From positions 1 to 34,059 of the forward strand of contig CAZRAL010000028.1 in assembly GCA_964598005.1 (NCBI GenBank): 34,059 nt of DNA, in the 5' to 3' direction. The stretch's first letter is position 1. Each line of letters begins with the position of its first letter. Source of the DNA: CAZRAL01 sp964598005. Its GTDB lineage: Bacteria; Pseudomonadota; Gammaproteobacteria; Burkholderiales; Usitatibacteraceae. Of this stretch, positions 13,332 to 22,265 are shown piece by piece. The position numbers and the translations under genes were made by a program. A model generated the notes under the pieces. That model was not told the origin of the DNA. It was given only the letters and a program-made list of their open reading frames with translations, and made no database searches.

Positions 13332-14963
13332 TCACCAGGAAATTCGAGTCGTTAATATATTGGATGAAAATAATGTCCTCAACCTTGTTGCAGATTGAGT
13401 TTCGCCAAAGGAAGGGTGCCATGTGGCGCTGTCCAGATTTAGATCTTCGCTTACTACTTCAATATGCTTCGATTGTCGGGGAGCCAGCAATTTTACCCGG
13501 GAGTGACTTGATTTTTCGACTTGAATAACAGGGTGAATCAGCAACCGCGCCTCCGCAATTCTAGGATGCCCCTCTAATACATCTTGTATTTCCAAAGCGT
13601 TTCCGCTTAGTCGCCATTCTCGCCAATGGGTAACTCGACCGGGTAATCGACAATATCCGTCATGTGCACCCCGCAACCAAATGAACTCTATGTCATTGCC
13701 CCAGGCGACATCATGGACGCGCGCACGCCTAGCAACGCGAAAACTGCCCCAGACTTCGGATGAATTTTGCCCATCTACTATAACCGTATTATGTGCTGCG
13801 GTACCGCGCTGAAACAACCGCTCTGATGATACGTTGTATGTAGACGTACCTGTATCAATAATGACTCTTTGATCATGCAAGGATAATTCGAAACTCAACG
13901 TATCCGCATGGGCATGGCCGGGTAGATAATCTGGCCCAATAGGTCCCACATCGGCAATGAGCACTGCCTCAGCAGTTTGCAAACGAACATAACCTGATTC
14001 AGGCAAGGCATGTAAGGGGCCGCTGAGATTCAAATCAACGTCCACTTCGAGCAACTGGGCCCAGCCAGCCAGGGTTTTCAATCGTGGCGCAACCCCGAAG
14101 GCAGAATCATTAAACAGGGCAATATCGCCATCGGGATGGGTCATAATTGCTAACCAACGTAACATACGAGAGGCTGTTGAATGCCAAACAGAGATATCTT
14201 GATCCGGTAGGGCGCAAGGAAATACATGCGATAGCGCTAGTAATTCCAAAAGATCCGCTAAAACGATGGCATGATACATAGGGCTACGCTCGAAATGCCC
14301 GCCATCCATCAATATCTGTTCGTCAAGCTCGCGCCGTATTAATTTCAATCCCCTTGTACGCCATTGCAATGCTTCAGGCCCATCAAAAAATACCCCGGCA
14401 AAAACCAGTGCCTTGGCATTAGCCCACAAGTGGTTACCCAGCAAATGGTATTCCAGTTTTTTAGATAATAGGCGGATCTGAATAGCAAGGCTATGAGTAG
14501 CTTGTGGAGAAAGAATATGTTCCCGGAGGGTCCACGTAATCCAGTTTACTATCCGCAGCGAAAGGGGATAGGGCTCCCATCCATTACCGTAGCCGGGAGG
14601 GTTTTCGTTGATCCAACGTTCGATGATTCCTAAGTGCCAAGCTTGGCGTAGCTCACCATTAAGTGCATTCAAGTCGTCGAAATAATGAAGGTTATAAAGC
14701 CAAAGCTTGTCAACAACAGGATCGTTCCAATACGTTTTTTCCTGAACATTTTTTTCGACTCCGAGAAAACGAAACGTAATTGGCCCCATCATGACTGGGG
14801 AACGCCAAGGTGACAGATTCCAAGTTGAATCAGACTGCCTGCGTTGCGGGGCAGCAGAAAAATCAATGTGTGGCCGGTAAAATTTGTGCCAGAATCGAGC
14901 CCAGATTTGTGGGGACCGCAACCATCGCACGGTCTGCCACAAACGAAAAAACTTGTTGAGCAT
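13332..14963 (-). CDS. Heparinase II/III-like polysaccharide lyase family protein
   Basis: This 543-residue protein has an N-terminal alpha-toroid region with LWLYNLHYFDDLNAL, NGWEPYPLSLRIVNW and LLGNHLWANAKALVFAG. The family active-site strings are ERSPMYHAIVLADLLEL at about 225-242 and PGHAHADTLSFEL at about 350. A beta-sandwich region follows, including GTSTYNVSSER and GAHDGYCRLPGRVTHWREW. There is no signal peptide: the N-terminus is MLNKFFRLWQTVRWLRSPQIW. It appears to stay in the cytoplasm, unlike secreted lyases. Such genes often sit beside a bi-domain oxidoreductase in polysaccharide loci (recalled). Whether it cleaves the uronic-acid polymer or modifies it is not known. Confidence 0.85.
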   Translation of the reverse strand: MLNKFFRLWQTVRWLRSPQIWARFWHKFYRPHIDFSAAPQRRQSDSTWNLSPWRSPVMMGPITFRFLGVEKNVQEKTYWNDPVVDKLWLYNLHYFDDLNALNGELRQAWHLGIIERWINENPPGYGNGWEPYPLSLRIVNWITWTLREHILSPQATHSLAIQIRLLSKKLEYHLLGNHLWANAKALVFAGVFFDGPEALQWRTRGLKLIRRELDEQILMDGGHFERSPMYHAIVLADLLELLALSHVFPCALPDQDISVWHSTASRMLRWLAIMTHPDGDIALFNDSAFGVAPRLKTLAGWAQLLEVDVDLNLSGPLHALPESGYVRLQTAEAVLIADVGPIGPDYLPGHAHADTLSFELSLHDQRVIIDTGTSTYNVSSERLFQRGTAAHNTVIVDGQNSSEVWGSFRVARRARVHDVAWGNDIEFIWLRGAHDGYCRLPGRVTHWREWRLSGNALEIQDVLEGHPRIAEARLLIHPVIQVEKSSHSRVKLLAPRQSKHIEVVSEDLNLDSATWHPSFGETQSATRLRTLFSSNILTTRISW

Positions 14964-14968
14964 TAGCT

Positions 14969-15682
14969 CTACGGTTTGCGTAGTATGCCAACAAGCAATA
15001 TGCGGAACGGTGCCAAAAAATGGAAGAAATTGACAGTACGTTCATAAATTATTCCAATGATATAAGTTAACCACATAAAACGAAGATACTCTGGGCGCCC
15101 TTCAATCAATTTAATTTTTTCAACTAGTAACCCGGCCGTAGTTGCATGACGTTTCACTGTCACCATCGTATTAGCTAAATATTGTGTTGGAAACGTATCT
15201 ATTTCTGCACGGCCACGTTTGCGATTAACCCATTGATGAAAACTGTAGGGTGTTATACGTGCAATTGTGGGCATGTAATGCCACTTGTTTGGAGTTTTAA
15301 ATATGAAGACGCCGCCAGGTTTTAAGACACGCTGAATTTCACAGAATACTGTTACAGGATCCGGGAGATGTTCTACGACATTATCTGCAAATACAACATC
15401 AAAATAAGCACTATCATAGGGGATGCTGTTAGCATTAGCTATACGACCTTCATCAAGCATAGGATTATTCAGTACTCGCGGGTCTAAATCAACCCCACAA
15501 ACACGTTTAACCAACCCCTTGAAATTCATTTGTTCGACAATGCCTGCTCCTGCACCTAAATCTAAAATCACACTATCGTCACATAAGTACTGAAGCAACG
15601 TATCCCTAAACAATTGATCATCCCAGTTTCGATCAAAATGCGGATACCATGCCTTATCAATTCGTGTAATCAAAGTGTTCAT
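14969..15682 (-). CDS. SAM-dependent methyltransferase (class I)
   Basis: This 237-residue protein has SAM-binding motif I VILDLGAGAGIVE at about 38-50, acidic motif II CGVDLDPRVL, and VVFADNVVEHLPDP...EIQRVLKPGGVFIFKTPN. It would methylate a sugar or lipid-linked intermediate, and the acceptor is unknown. ATG 15682 overlaps the stop of the oxidoreductase (ATGA), and the stop lies 5 nt before the heparinase-like start. The three are therefore translationally linked. Confidence 0.85.
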   Translation of the reverse strand: MNTLITRIDKAWYPHFDRNWDDQLFRDTLLQYLCDDSVILDLGAGAGIVEQMNFKGLVKRVCGVDLDPRVLNNPMLDEGRIANANSIPYDSAYFDVVFADNVVEHLPDPVTVFCEIQRVLKPGGVFIFKTPNKWHYMPTIARITPYSFHQWVNRKRGRAEIDTFPTQYLANTMVTVKRHATTAGLLVEKIKLIEGRPEYLRFMWLTYIIGIIYERTVNFFHFLAPFRILLVGILRKP

Positions 15683-17802
15683 TTTAAAGCTTCCTCAAGC
15701 TTTATAGAGACGCGACTGACTTCAATCAATTCACTTGGTTTGATGAGCAGTTCGTTACCTTTACGGATGGCATCCACAAACATCTGTACACAGGCTTGTA
15801 CACCTTTGTCTTGTCGCCAAAGATTCATCTTATTGAATTTTTTCCAGCCCCAGCCTTTTAGTTTTATAAAATTATCAAGCTGTAATACTCGTCCTGCACA
15901 AAAAACTTCCAGTCGTTCCTTGGGGAAACTTTGATGGCCATTAGCTAAATAATGAATGGCTCCCACGCTGCCATTTTCAAATTGCAATATTATTATTACT
16001 TTATCAGCAGTTATTTGCAGAGAAGGGTGACGTCCTAACATAACCGCGGAATAGTGCATAATTGGGGCACCAGCTAAATGACGTAAAAGATCGACAAAGT
16101 GACAAGCCTCCCCGATGATTCGGCCACCGCCAATAGCCTTATCTTGCGTCCAATGGATTGGAGGAATCGCTCCGGCGTTAACGGTGACTATGAAATTCTT
16201 AGGCTCAATTACGGTATCAAGCAACGCTTTCATTTTTATTACTTGGGGGGCAAAGCGGCGGTTAAAACCAACCATTAAATGCTGTTTTGGACATGTCGCC
16301 AGTATCGATTCAATTTTTCCAAGTTCTTGCATATTTAAGCAGAGCGGTTTTTCTACAAACACATGTTTACCCGCGCGCAGAGCTTGCAATACCAAATTGG
16401 CATGACTATCGTGCCTTGTGGCGATTACTACAGTATTTATCGCCTTATTAGTGAGCATCGCATTGAGGTCAGTTGACATTTGTATAAAATCAAACTTATC
16501 CCCATAGTGGAGCCCATTGATTCCCCCGGTTGTTACCACCGTATGCAATGTTGCGCCTGCTATTTTAAATGCCGGCATTAACATACGCCCTGCGTAATTG
16601 CCAGCACCAACAAAACCGGCACATACAGGTTCTGGTGTACCGGATAATGTATTGAGGACTACCGTACGCTGCATTAGCAGGTCAGTAAGTTGCTTTGCTG
16701 TATAAATTATTAGGATACCTAGCGACTGGGTTGGGCTACTTAATAATGAATATGCTTTTTCCGCATCGTCCAAATTGAAACGATGGGAGATTAGCGGTTC
16801 AACATCAATCGCACCAGTTGCCATTAGGTCCAGTACAGCTTCGAAATTACGCTGTTCAGTCCAACGCACAAATCCTATTGGGTAATCATGCCCGCCTTCT
16901 TCATAAGCAGGGTCGTATCGGCCAGGACCATATGAGCAGGAAACTTGAAAACTCAATTCCTTTTCATAAAAATCAGCGCGCGACAACTCAAGGCCCGTAA
17001 CACCAACCAATACAATGCGTCCTCGCTGCCGGCACATTTTGGCCGCCTGGCTTACGGGGTCATTGCTTTTGGTTGAAGCCGTAATAATGACTGCATCTAC
17101 CCCTCGCCCCCGCGAAAATGCGACTGCCATATCCAGGGGATTGGCCCCTTTTGAAACATCAACTATTTCGGCACCAAAACGTTGTGCGAGCGCCAAACGC
17201 GAAGCATCCAAATCAATTCCCAATACCCTGCAACCCTGTGCCTTGAGCATCTGTACGGTCAACAATCCAATTAGCCCCAAGCCTGTGACCACTACACATT
17301 CACCTAATGTGGGATTGACCAAACGAATGCCCTGCAAACCAATAGCGGCTAACACCGTGAAAGCAGCATGTTCGTCGGAAACGACGTCTGGAATACATGC
17401 ACACAGATTCTGAGGTACACAGACTATCTCGGCATGTTTACCGTTAGATACGACTCGATCACCAAGTGTAAAATCACTGACACCGCTGCCAATTTCAGCA
17501 ACAACACCGACATTGCAATAGCCCAATGCGAGTGGTTGGTCGAGTTTGCTCTGCACTGCTTCCAATGTGGTTAACAGCCCATCTGTACGAATCTTGTCGA
17601 GCACTTGGCGTACTTTGTCGGGTTGTTGTCGTGCTTTGTCCAATAAATTGGCTTTGCCAAATTCAACCAGCATTCGTTCAGTCCCTGCAGACACAAGCGT
17701 CCGAGATGTTTGGATTAGGAGTTGGCCAGGCTTTACATTCGGCACCGAAATTTCAGCCACTTCCGTGGTGCCGGTTTTGAGGCTTTGTAATATCTGTTTC
17801 AT
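15679..17802 (-). CDS. Bi-domain oxidoreductase: MDR alcohol dehydrogenase plus Gfo/Idh/MocA
   Basis: This protein of about 707 residues contains two fused enzymes. Residues 1-350 are a medium-chain dehydrogenase, with TLVSAGTERMLVEFGKANLLDKARQQPDKV and the NAD(P)-binding VVVTGLGLIGLLTVQMLKAQG. The rest is a Gfo/Idh/MocA domain with GFVGAGNYAGRMLMPAF, VVIATRHDSHANL, HVFVEKPLCLN and GGGRIIGEACHFVDLL. Start ATG 17802 is preferred, because the eight residues upstream in frame are encoded by the IS1595 terminus. IS1595 ends 7-8 bp upstream and has replaced the native leader, so expression from upstream genes is probably reduced. The substrate is unknown. The family is common in surface-polysaccharide loci beside heparinase-like genes. 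Confidence 0.88.
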   Translation of the reverse strand: MKQILQSLKTGTTEVAEISVPNVKPGQLLIQTSRTLVSAGTERMLVEFGKANLLDKARQQPDKVRQVLDKIRTDGLLTTLEAVQSKLDQPLALGYCNVGVVAEIGSGVSDFTLGDRVVSNGKHAEIVCVPQNLCACIPDVVSDEHAAFTVLAAIGLQGIRLVNPTLGECVVVTGLGLIGLLTVQMLKAQGCRVLGIDLDASRLALAQRFGAEIVDVSKGANPLDMAVAFSRGRGVDAVIITASTKSNDPVSQAAKMCRQRGRIVLVGVTGLELSRADFYEKELSFQVSCSYGPGRYDPAYEEGGHDYPIGFVRWTEQRNFEAVLDLMATGAIDVEPLISHRFNLDDAEKAYSLLSSPTQSLGILIIYTAKQLTDLLMQRTVVLNTLSGTPEPVCAGFVGAGNYAGRMLMPAFKIAGATLHTVVTTGGINGLHYGDKFDFIQMSTDLNAMLTNKAINTVVIATRHDSHANLVLQALRAGKHVFVEKPLCLNMQELGKIESILATCPKQHLMVGFNRRFAPQVIKMKALLDTVIEPKNFIVTVNAGAIPPIHWTQDKAIGGGRIIGEACHFVDLLRHLAGAPIMHYSAVMLGRHPSLQITADKVIIILQFENGSVGAIHYLANGHQSFPKERLEVFCAGRVLQLDNFIKLKGWGWKKFNKMNLWRQDKGVQACVQMFVDAIRKGNELLIKPSELIEVSRVSIKLEEALK

Positions 17803-17809
17803 ATTAAAC

Positions 17810-18552
17810 AGGGTCTTAGGAAGCAAACATGTGATTGATACATGCTAACTTCTTGAGATGATTGAGAAAAACAGGTACCTCACACGTTCCAAAATCAGTG
17901 AGGCTAAGTTTCGACAGATTGTGCGCCATTTTTCTCTTGATTTGACCGCCAATGAATGCGCAGCATTGACGGGTATTTCCGTGCGTAGCATCAATTCGAT
18001 TTACCTGCGCATGCGTCAGCGTACGGTGACTTAGTGCACTGAGCATTCGCCTTTTTCTGGCGAGCGTGAAGCCGATGAGTCTTACTTTGGTGCTCGTCGT
18101 GTGCGTGGTAAACGGGGCCGTGGAGCGGCTGGCAAAACGATCGTCTTTGGTCTGCTCAAACGCGGCGATCATGTCTACACAGAGATCGTGCCTAATGCCT
18201 CCAAAGCCACGTTGCAAACCATTATTAGAGGTAAAGTTGACCCTCACATCCATACTGACAGCTGGCGTGGTTATGACGGGTGGGTCGATATTGGCTTTGA
18301 TAAGCATTTTCGGGTCAATCACGGCAACAATGAATTCGTCAAAGGCTCCAATCATGTCAACGGCATTGAGTCTTTCTGGAGTTTTGCCAAGCGCAGATTG
18401 GCCAAATTCAATGGTATTGCCAAACACACTTTTGCTTTGCATTTGAAAGAGTGTGAGTTCCGCTTCAACCATCGTCATGACAACCTCTATCTGGCCCTGC
18501 TAAGGTTATTTAGAAATAACCCTCTATAATCAAGTTTGCTTCCTAAGACCCT
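17810..18552 (+). mobile_element. IS1595 family insertion sequence, about 743 bp
   Basis: The ends are perfect 19-bp inverted repeats, AGGGTCTTAGGAAGCAAAC (17810-17828) and its complement (18534-18552). Only AAAC (17806-17809 and 18553-18556) is repeated directly outside, whereas this family usually makes an 8-bp target duplication. The element is inserted in the narrow gap between the hisF-like gene and the oxidoreductase, in opposite orientation to both. Its transposase gene is interrupted (see separate entry). Confidence 0.85.
17858..18529 (+). pseudogene. IS1595 transposase with in-frame TAG
   Basis: From ATG 17858 the frame encodes MIEKNRYLTRSKISEAKFRQ through RMRQRTVT. It then meets TAG at 18032-18034 and continues unbroken in the same frame to 18529. 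The downstream part is the catalytic domain, with SYFGARRVRGKRGRG, HTDSWRGYDGWVD, NGIESFWSFAKRRLAK and EFRFNHRHDNLY. Homologues usually have Glu near the stop position, so GAG to TAG is likely. The copy is probably inactive unless the stop is read through. Confidence 0.8.
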
Positions 18553-18559
18553 AAACGGT

Positions 18560-19327
18560 TTAGCTGGGCAGTAAAGCTTCTTTTCCTGCGCGGTTGGGGT
18601 AATTAATCAACACTGCACGATACTTACCCTTAAAAACAAAAAGGCTCCCAGCGGCAGCGCCAATAATACCGTAACGATTGATCAGTTCTTTTAAATCATC
18701 AAATGAACCTGCTCCGCCGAGCACAGTCAGTGGCAGATGAACCGCCTGCCGAACCAGCTCAACCAAGTCCAGGTCATAACCTTTCATCTTGCCATCCCGA
18801 TCCACCGAGTTGACCACTATCTCGCCTGCGCCTAACTCCGCCATTTGACGCGCGAATTCAACAGGATTAAGCCCTGTTCGGCGAGAACCATTGTGCGTTA
18901 CCACTTCGTAGCGACGAAGCAAACTCGTTTTCTTAATATCAATTACTACGACCACGCTCTGACTACCAACCCGCGAGGCAGCATCAGAAATGAGTTTCGG
19001 GTTCTCCACCGCCGCCGAACTGACGGCAACCTTTTCGACGCCAAGACTGATGATCTTCTCTATCTGCGCCACCGTACGTACGCCACCTCCATAACAAAGC
19101 GGCGCCCTGCATTCCGAGGCAAGGTGTGAAATCATCTGGTAGTCTGGTTCGGCACCCTTGACTGTAGCATCAATATCGACCACCACCAGTTCATCAACCT
19201 CTTTCTCATTGTAAATCCGAACCGCATTGATCGGATCCCCCACGTACTTCGGGTTGCCAAAATTAACGGTCTTGACGAGGCCGCTGTTGTGAACTAACAA
19301 ACAGGGTATCAGTCGGGGACGTAGCAT
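18560..19327 (-). CDS. wbuZ: WbuZ/HisF2-type subunit for acetamidino sugar formation
   Basis: This 255-residue TIM-barrel protein is homologous to HisF (MLRPRLIPCLLVHNSGLVKTV, DELVVVDIDATVKG, LCYGGGVRT, TVLGGAGSFDDL). The position equal to catalytic Asp11 of true HisF is Leu (IPCLL rather than IPCLD), while the Asp in VVVIDIKK is kept. This is expected for the paralogues that work with WbuX and WbuY to deliver ammonia for amidine formation, not for histidine synthesis. ATG 19327 overlaps the hisH-like stop by one base (TGATG). The gene ends just 8 bp from IS1595. Confidence 0.88.
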   Translation of the reverse strand: MLRPRLIPCLLVHNSGLVKTVNFGNPKYVGDPINAVRIYNEKEVDELVVVDIDATVKGAEPDYQMISHLASECRAPLCYGGGVRTVAQIEKIISLGVEKVAVSSAAVENPKLISDAASRVGSQSVVVVIDIKKTSLLRRYEVVTHNGSRRTGLNPVEFARQMAELGAGEIVVNSVDRDGKMKGYDLDLVELVRQAVHLPLTVLGGAGSFDDLKELINRYGIIGAAAGSLFVFKGKYRAVLINYPNRAGKEALLPS

Positions 19328-19941
19328 CAGCCAAGCTCCGCGAAATTCTTCAACAGGCGGACACCCCACTGGTGGCTTTTTTCCGGATGGAATTGCGTTC
19401 CATATACATTTCTGGAGCGTACCGCTGAAGTGAATATCAAGCCATAGTTGGAAGTAGCCAGGATATTTTCTTCGTGGTCCGGTTTCATATAATAGGAATG
19501 CAAAAAATAGTAGCGGGGTGCGTCCAACCCAGAAAAAAGGCTGTCAGTTCTTAAGGGGGTCGCATCGTTCCACCCCATATGCGGAAGGTGGGTCTTGCCC
19601 TCAAGCAAACGGGTATCGAATTTGACGACCGTTGCATCAATCCACCCCAAACCCGGCAGCCTTCCCTCTTCACTAGAGCGAGCCATCATCTGCATACCCA
19701 CGCAAATGCCCAATACCGGTTTCCCCCCCCCAAGGACTTCTTCGTCCAGGGCTTCACGCAAGCCCGATTCCTGGAGACGGGTCATTGCCCAGTCAAATGC
19801 GCCGACGCCAGGAAGAATGATCCGGGAAGCCCTGTGTAAATCATTCTCGGTACGTGCCGCCCATGCCTCAATTCCGAGATGTCGATAAATATTGGCAAAA
19901 GCCTGAATGTTGCCTAGGCCATAATCAACCAGCGCAATCAT
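19327..19941 (-). CDS. wbuY: WbuY/HisH2-type glutamine amidotransferase
   Basis: This 204-residue class I glutamine amidotransferase begins MIALVDYGLGNIQAFANIYRHLG. It carries ILPGVGAFDWAM, the nucleophile Cys in VLGICVGMQMM at about 80, and the His-x-Glu pair in GTQFHPEKSH near residue 187. It hydrolyses glutamine and passes ammonia through the HisF-like partner. ATG 19941 overlaps the wbuX stop by 4 nt (ATGA), so the three proteins are coupled. Confidence 0.9.
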   Translation of the reverse strand: MIALVDYGLGNIQAFANIYRHLGIEAWAARTENDLHRASRIILPGVGAFDWAMTRLQESGLREALDEEVLGGGKPVLGICVGMQMMARSSEEGRLPGLGWIDATVVKFDTRLLEGKTHLPHMGWNDATPLRTDSLFSGLDAPRYYFLHSYYMKPDHEENILATSNYGLIFTSAVRSRNVYGTQFHPEKSHQWGVRLLKNFAELG

Positions 19942-21083
19942 CGCTTGCCGCCAATTTCCAGGCCCATAGCCCGCATTACCCGTGCGCCGTAATCATAAAG
20001 CTGCCGCTGATTTTTGTAATCCTTGTAGGTTTTGTGAGGTAGCTTCATGTAGCTGTTAAGCTCATCCACAGTGATGCCCAGCTTGTTCGCCACAAACTCG
20101 ATTTCCTGAGCAATCGTGGTTTCATCGTAACTAGGCTTCTTGAGGAGCTCGATGGCTTCTTCGCGGGCCATCTGCCCGGTAACAATCAGGCTGGAATACT
20201 GAATGCGGCGAACATCGTATCCAAACCGCTTAGGCAGCCAGTAACTCTCGTAGAATTTCGTAAAACGGGACTCGAAGTGCTTTTGTGAATAAGGCTGCCA
20301 CCCAAAACGATCAATCAAAAGCTGCTTGGCCTCTTCCTTGATGTAGGGCACCATATTCAGCGGGCGGACAACCTTGATACCTTTGAAATATGGCAGCCAC
20401 ACCTTATGCCACAGAATTGATGTCACTGGGAAGGTCTTGAGTGGCCGAGCGCCGAATTGGCGGTGAATATCTCGAAGTTGGCGCGAATCAGATTGGTAAT
20501 ACATCCACTCGATAGGATTGCGAATGCATTCAGTCGACAGATTCGCGCCGGTGAGGATGTATTTGACCTTATGCTGCGTCGCAAATTTGTACATTGTGGC
20601 GAAGAATGCATGATCCTGTGGCGTGTCAATGTGCGGAACGCCGGACTTAAAAAAAGCCAGCTGCAAATCACGCATCTCTTGCCAATCAATTACCTCGGTG
20701 AACAGATCGAGCCCTAGTCCATCGATCAGACGCTCGATGTTATTAACCGCAATTTGCGAGTTCCAGCCTGCATCGACATGGAACACCAGCGGACGCAACC
20801 CCATCTTTTCCTTTGCGATGTAAGTCAGATATGAGCTATCAATTCCGCCGCTCATGCCGATGATGCAGTCAAAATCCTTTCCTCTCCCATCATGTTTGAT
20901 AGCCTCAACTAAGCTGGCAAGCTTTGCTCCACCGCCAACTCCGGTATCCCAGCTAGGCAGAGTGACATTTTTGAAAGTGTTGCAGTGATCACAAACTCCC
21001 TGATCATCAAAAATAATCATTGAGTCCGTCGTGTCCATGACACACGAAGTGCAAATTTGGTAGTTGCGGTCAGTCATATGCAT
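19938..21083 (-). CDS. wbuX: N-acetyl sugar amidotransferase, WbuX/WbpG type
   Basis: This 381-residue protein has two CxxC-type zinc-like pairs (CTSCVMDTTDS at the N-terminus, CDHCNTFKN at about 32-40). A PP-loop ATPase site is present in IIGMSGGIDSSYLTYIA at about 75-91. Then come PLVFHVDAGWNSQIAV, YILTGANLSTECIRN and PYIKEEAKQLLIDRFGW. It activates the N-acetyl group of a sugar and accepts ammonia from WbuY/WbuZ to form an acetamidino group. The start follows the upstream stop directly (TAGATG); an in-frame ATG two codons later is equally possible. Confidence 0.9.
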   Translation of the reverse strand: MHMTDRNYQICTSCVMDTTDSMIIFDDQGVCDHCNTFKNVTLPSWDTGVGGGAKLASLVEAIKHDGRGKDFDCIIGMSGGIDSSYLTYIAKEKMGLRPLVFHVDAGWNSQIAVNNIERLIDGLGLDLFTEVIDWQEMRDLQLAFFKSGVPHIDTPQDHAFFATMYKFATQHKVKYILTGANLSTECIRNPIEWMYYQSDSRQLRDIHRQFGARPLKTFPVTSILWHKVWLPYFKGIKVVRPLNMVPYIKEEAKQLLIDRFGWQPYSQKHFESRFTKFYESYWLPKRFGYDVRRIQYSSLIVTGQMAREEAIELLKKPSYDETTIAQEIEFVANKLGITVDELNSYMKLPHKTYKDYKNQRQLYDYGARVMRAMGLEIGGKR

Positions 21084-22265
21084 CTAGCCATGAGTATGTT
21101 TGTAGGTGTCAGCGAGAAACGACCAGGTTTCCCGCGCACATCGTTCCCAAGAATAGCGGGTGGCCAGAATTTTGGCACGCAGGGCCAGCCGTCGCCGCAA
21201 ATCCGGATCGTCAATCAACTTGCGAAGTGCGTTGGCGATAGACTCGGGCACTTCGGGATCAAAATATTCGCCAGCATCTTCCAGAACCTCCGGCATAGGG
21301 CCGCGCCAAGAGCAGGCAATCGGCAATCCCGCAGCCATGGCCTCCACCAGCGTATTGGGCATGTTTTCACAACTGGAAGCGAACACAAAAATATCAGCCT
21401 CAGCCAGATAACCGGGCAAATCCGCCTGCGGAACAAATTTTTCTTGGGTTACAAATTCTCCTCGGAGGTCTGAAAGTGTCATTTGCTGGCGTAACTTCCG
21501 CTGTGCAGGGCCACTTCCGCCTCCAACCAAAGTCAAAGTGGCATTGATCCCCTCGATCCTCAACTGCTCAACCGCACGAATCACCATCCATTGGTGCTTG
21601 TACCAAGCGGCATTGGAAATGTAGAGGAATCTGATTGGTCGCTCTCCATTAACGGGCCAGGGCAACGTATGTGTTAATTCTTGGAAATTCTGGCCGACAC
21701 CGTGCGGAATAAACGCTACACGTCGAAGTGGACCACAAGATTGCTGAATCAGTCGTGCCGCGTGTTTAGTCAGGAACACCGCACCATCTGCCCGGCGCAA
21801 CGATCGATTCTGCACATAACGCAAGAGGACCAAGCGCAGCCGGGCCTTGCTCCACCCATACCGCTCAAGCTCGCCAGGTTCATACGACAGCATGTCACGA
21901 CTCATGGTTACCGATGGACTGACGCTGGACATCGTGCCCGCATCCGTATTGAGCATGATGTCGCAGCCGGCATCACGCACCTCTGCTGGAAGTTGAAAAA
22001 TCTGCCAGAGAACTTGTTGAACAAGAGATTTTTCTAACGCAGGCGGGTTATGCTTAATCAGCCACGATTGGTCAGGTACCGCATCCAGAAGCGATTTATA
22101 AGCCCAAAGATGGACTTGCCGAATACCGTGATCATGAGGATTGCCTCGCGCAATCAACCCGATCAAATGCGCTTTGGCACCGCCGGAGCGGTTTCTGGAT
22201 GCATCAACTCCGACAACAATACCTCCCGGAGTTGTTTTACTGATCTCTGGCATCATCAAATTCAT
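21084..22265 (-). CDS. Glycosyltransferase family 4
   Basis: This 393-residue GT-B protein begins GIVVGVDASRNRSGGAKAHL, has FIPHGVGQNF at about 190 and FLYISNAAWYKHQWMVIRAVEQL at about 212. The donor-site block NTLVEAMAAGLPIACS, with the family Glu, lies at about 315. It would add one sugar of the repeat unit on the cytoplasmic side. Donor and acceptor are unknown. ATG 22265 overlaps the methyltransferase stop (ATGA). Confidence 0.85.
   Translation of the reverse strand: MNLMMPEISKTTPGGIVVGVDASRNRSGGAKAHLIGLIARGNPHDHGIRQVHLWAYKSLLDAVPDQSWLIKHNPPALEKSLVQQVLWQIFQLPAEVRDAGCDIMLNTDAGTMSSVSPSVTMSRDMLSYEPGELERYGWSKARLRLVLLRYVQNRSLRRADGAVFLTKHAARLIQQSCGPLRRVAFIPHGVGQNFQELTHTLPWPVNGERPIRFLYISNAAWYKHQWMVIRAVEQLRIEGINATLTLVGGGSGPAQRKLRQQMTLSDLRGEFVTQEKFVPQADLPGYLAEADIFVFASSCENMPNTLVEAMAAGLPIACSWRGPMPEVLEDAGEYFDPEVPESIANALRKLIDDPDLRRRLALRAKILATRYSWERCARETWSFLADTYKHTHG

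Noticed and set aside
17816..18478. 220-residue minus-strand frame inside IS1595
   Set aside because: It is antisense to the transposase and uses the IS terminus. No family resemblance.
18560..19941. Histidine biosynthesis hisH-hisF pair
   Set aside because: HisF lacks catalytic Asp11 and the genes are coupled to wbuX, so they belong to sugar amidination.
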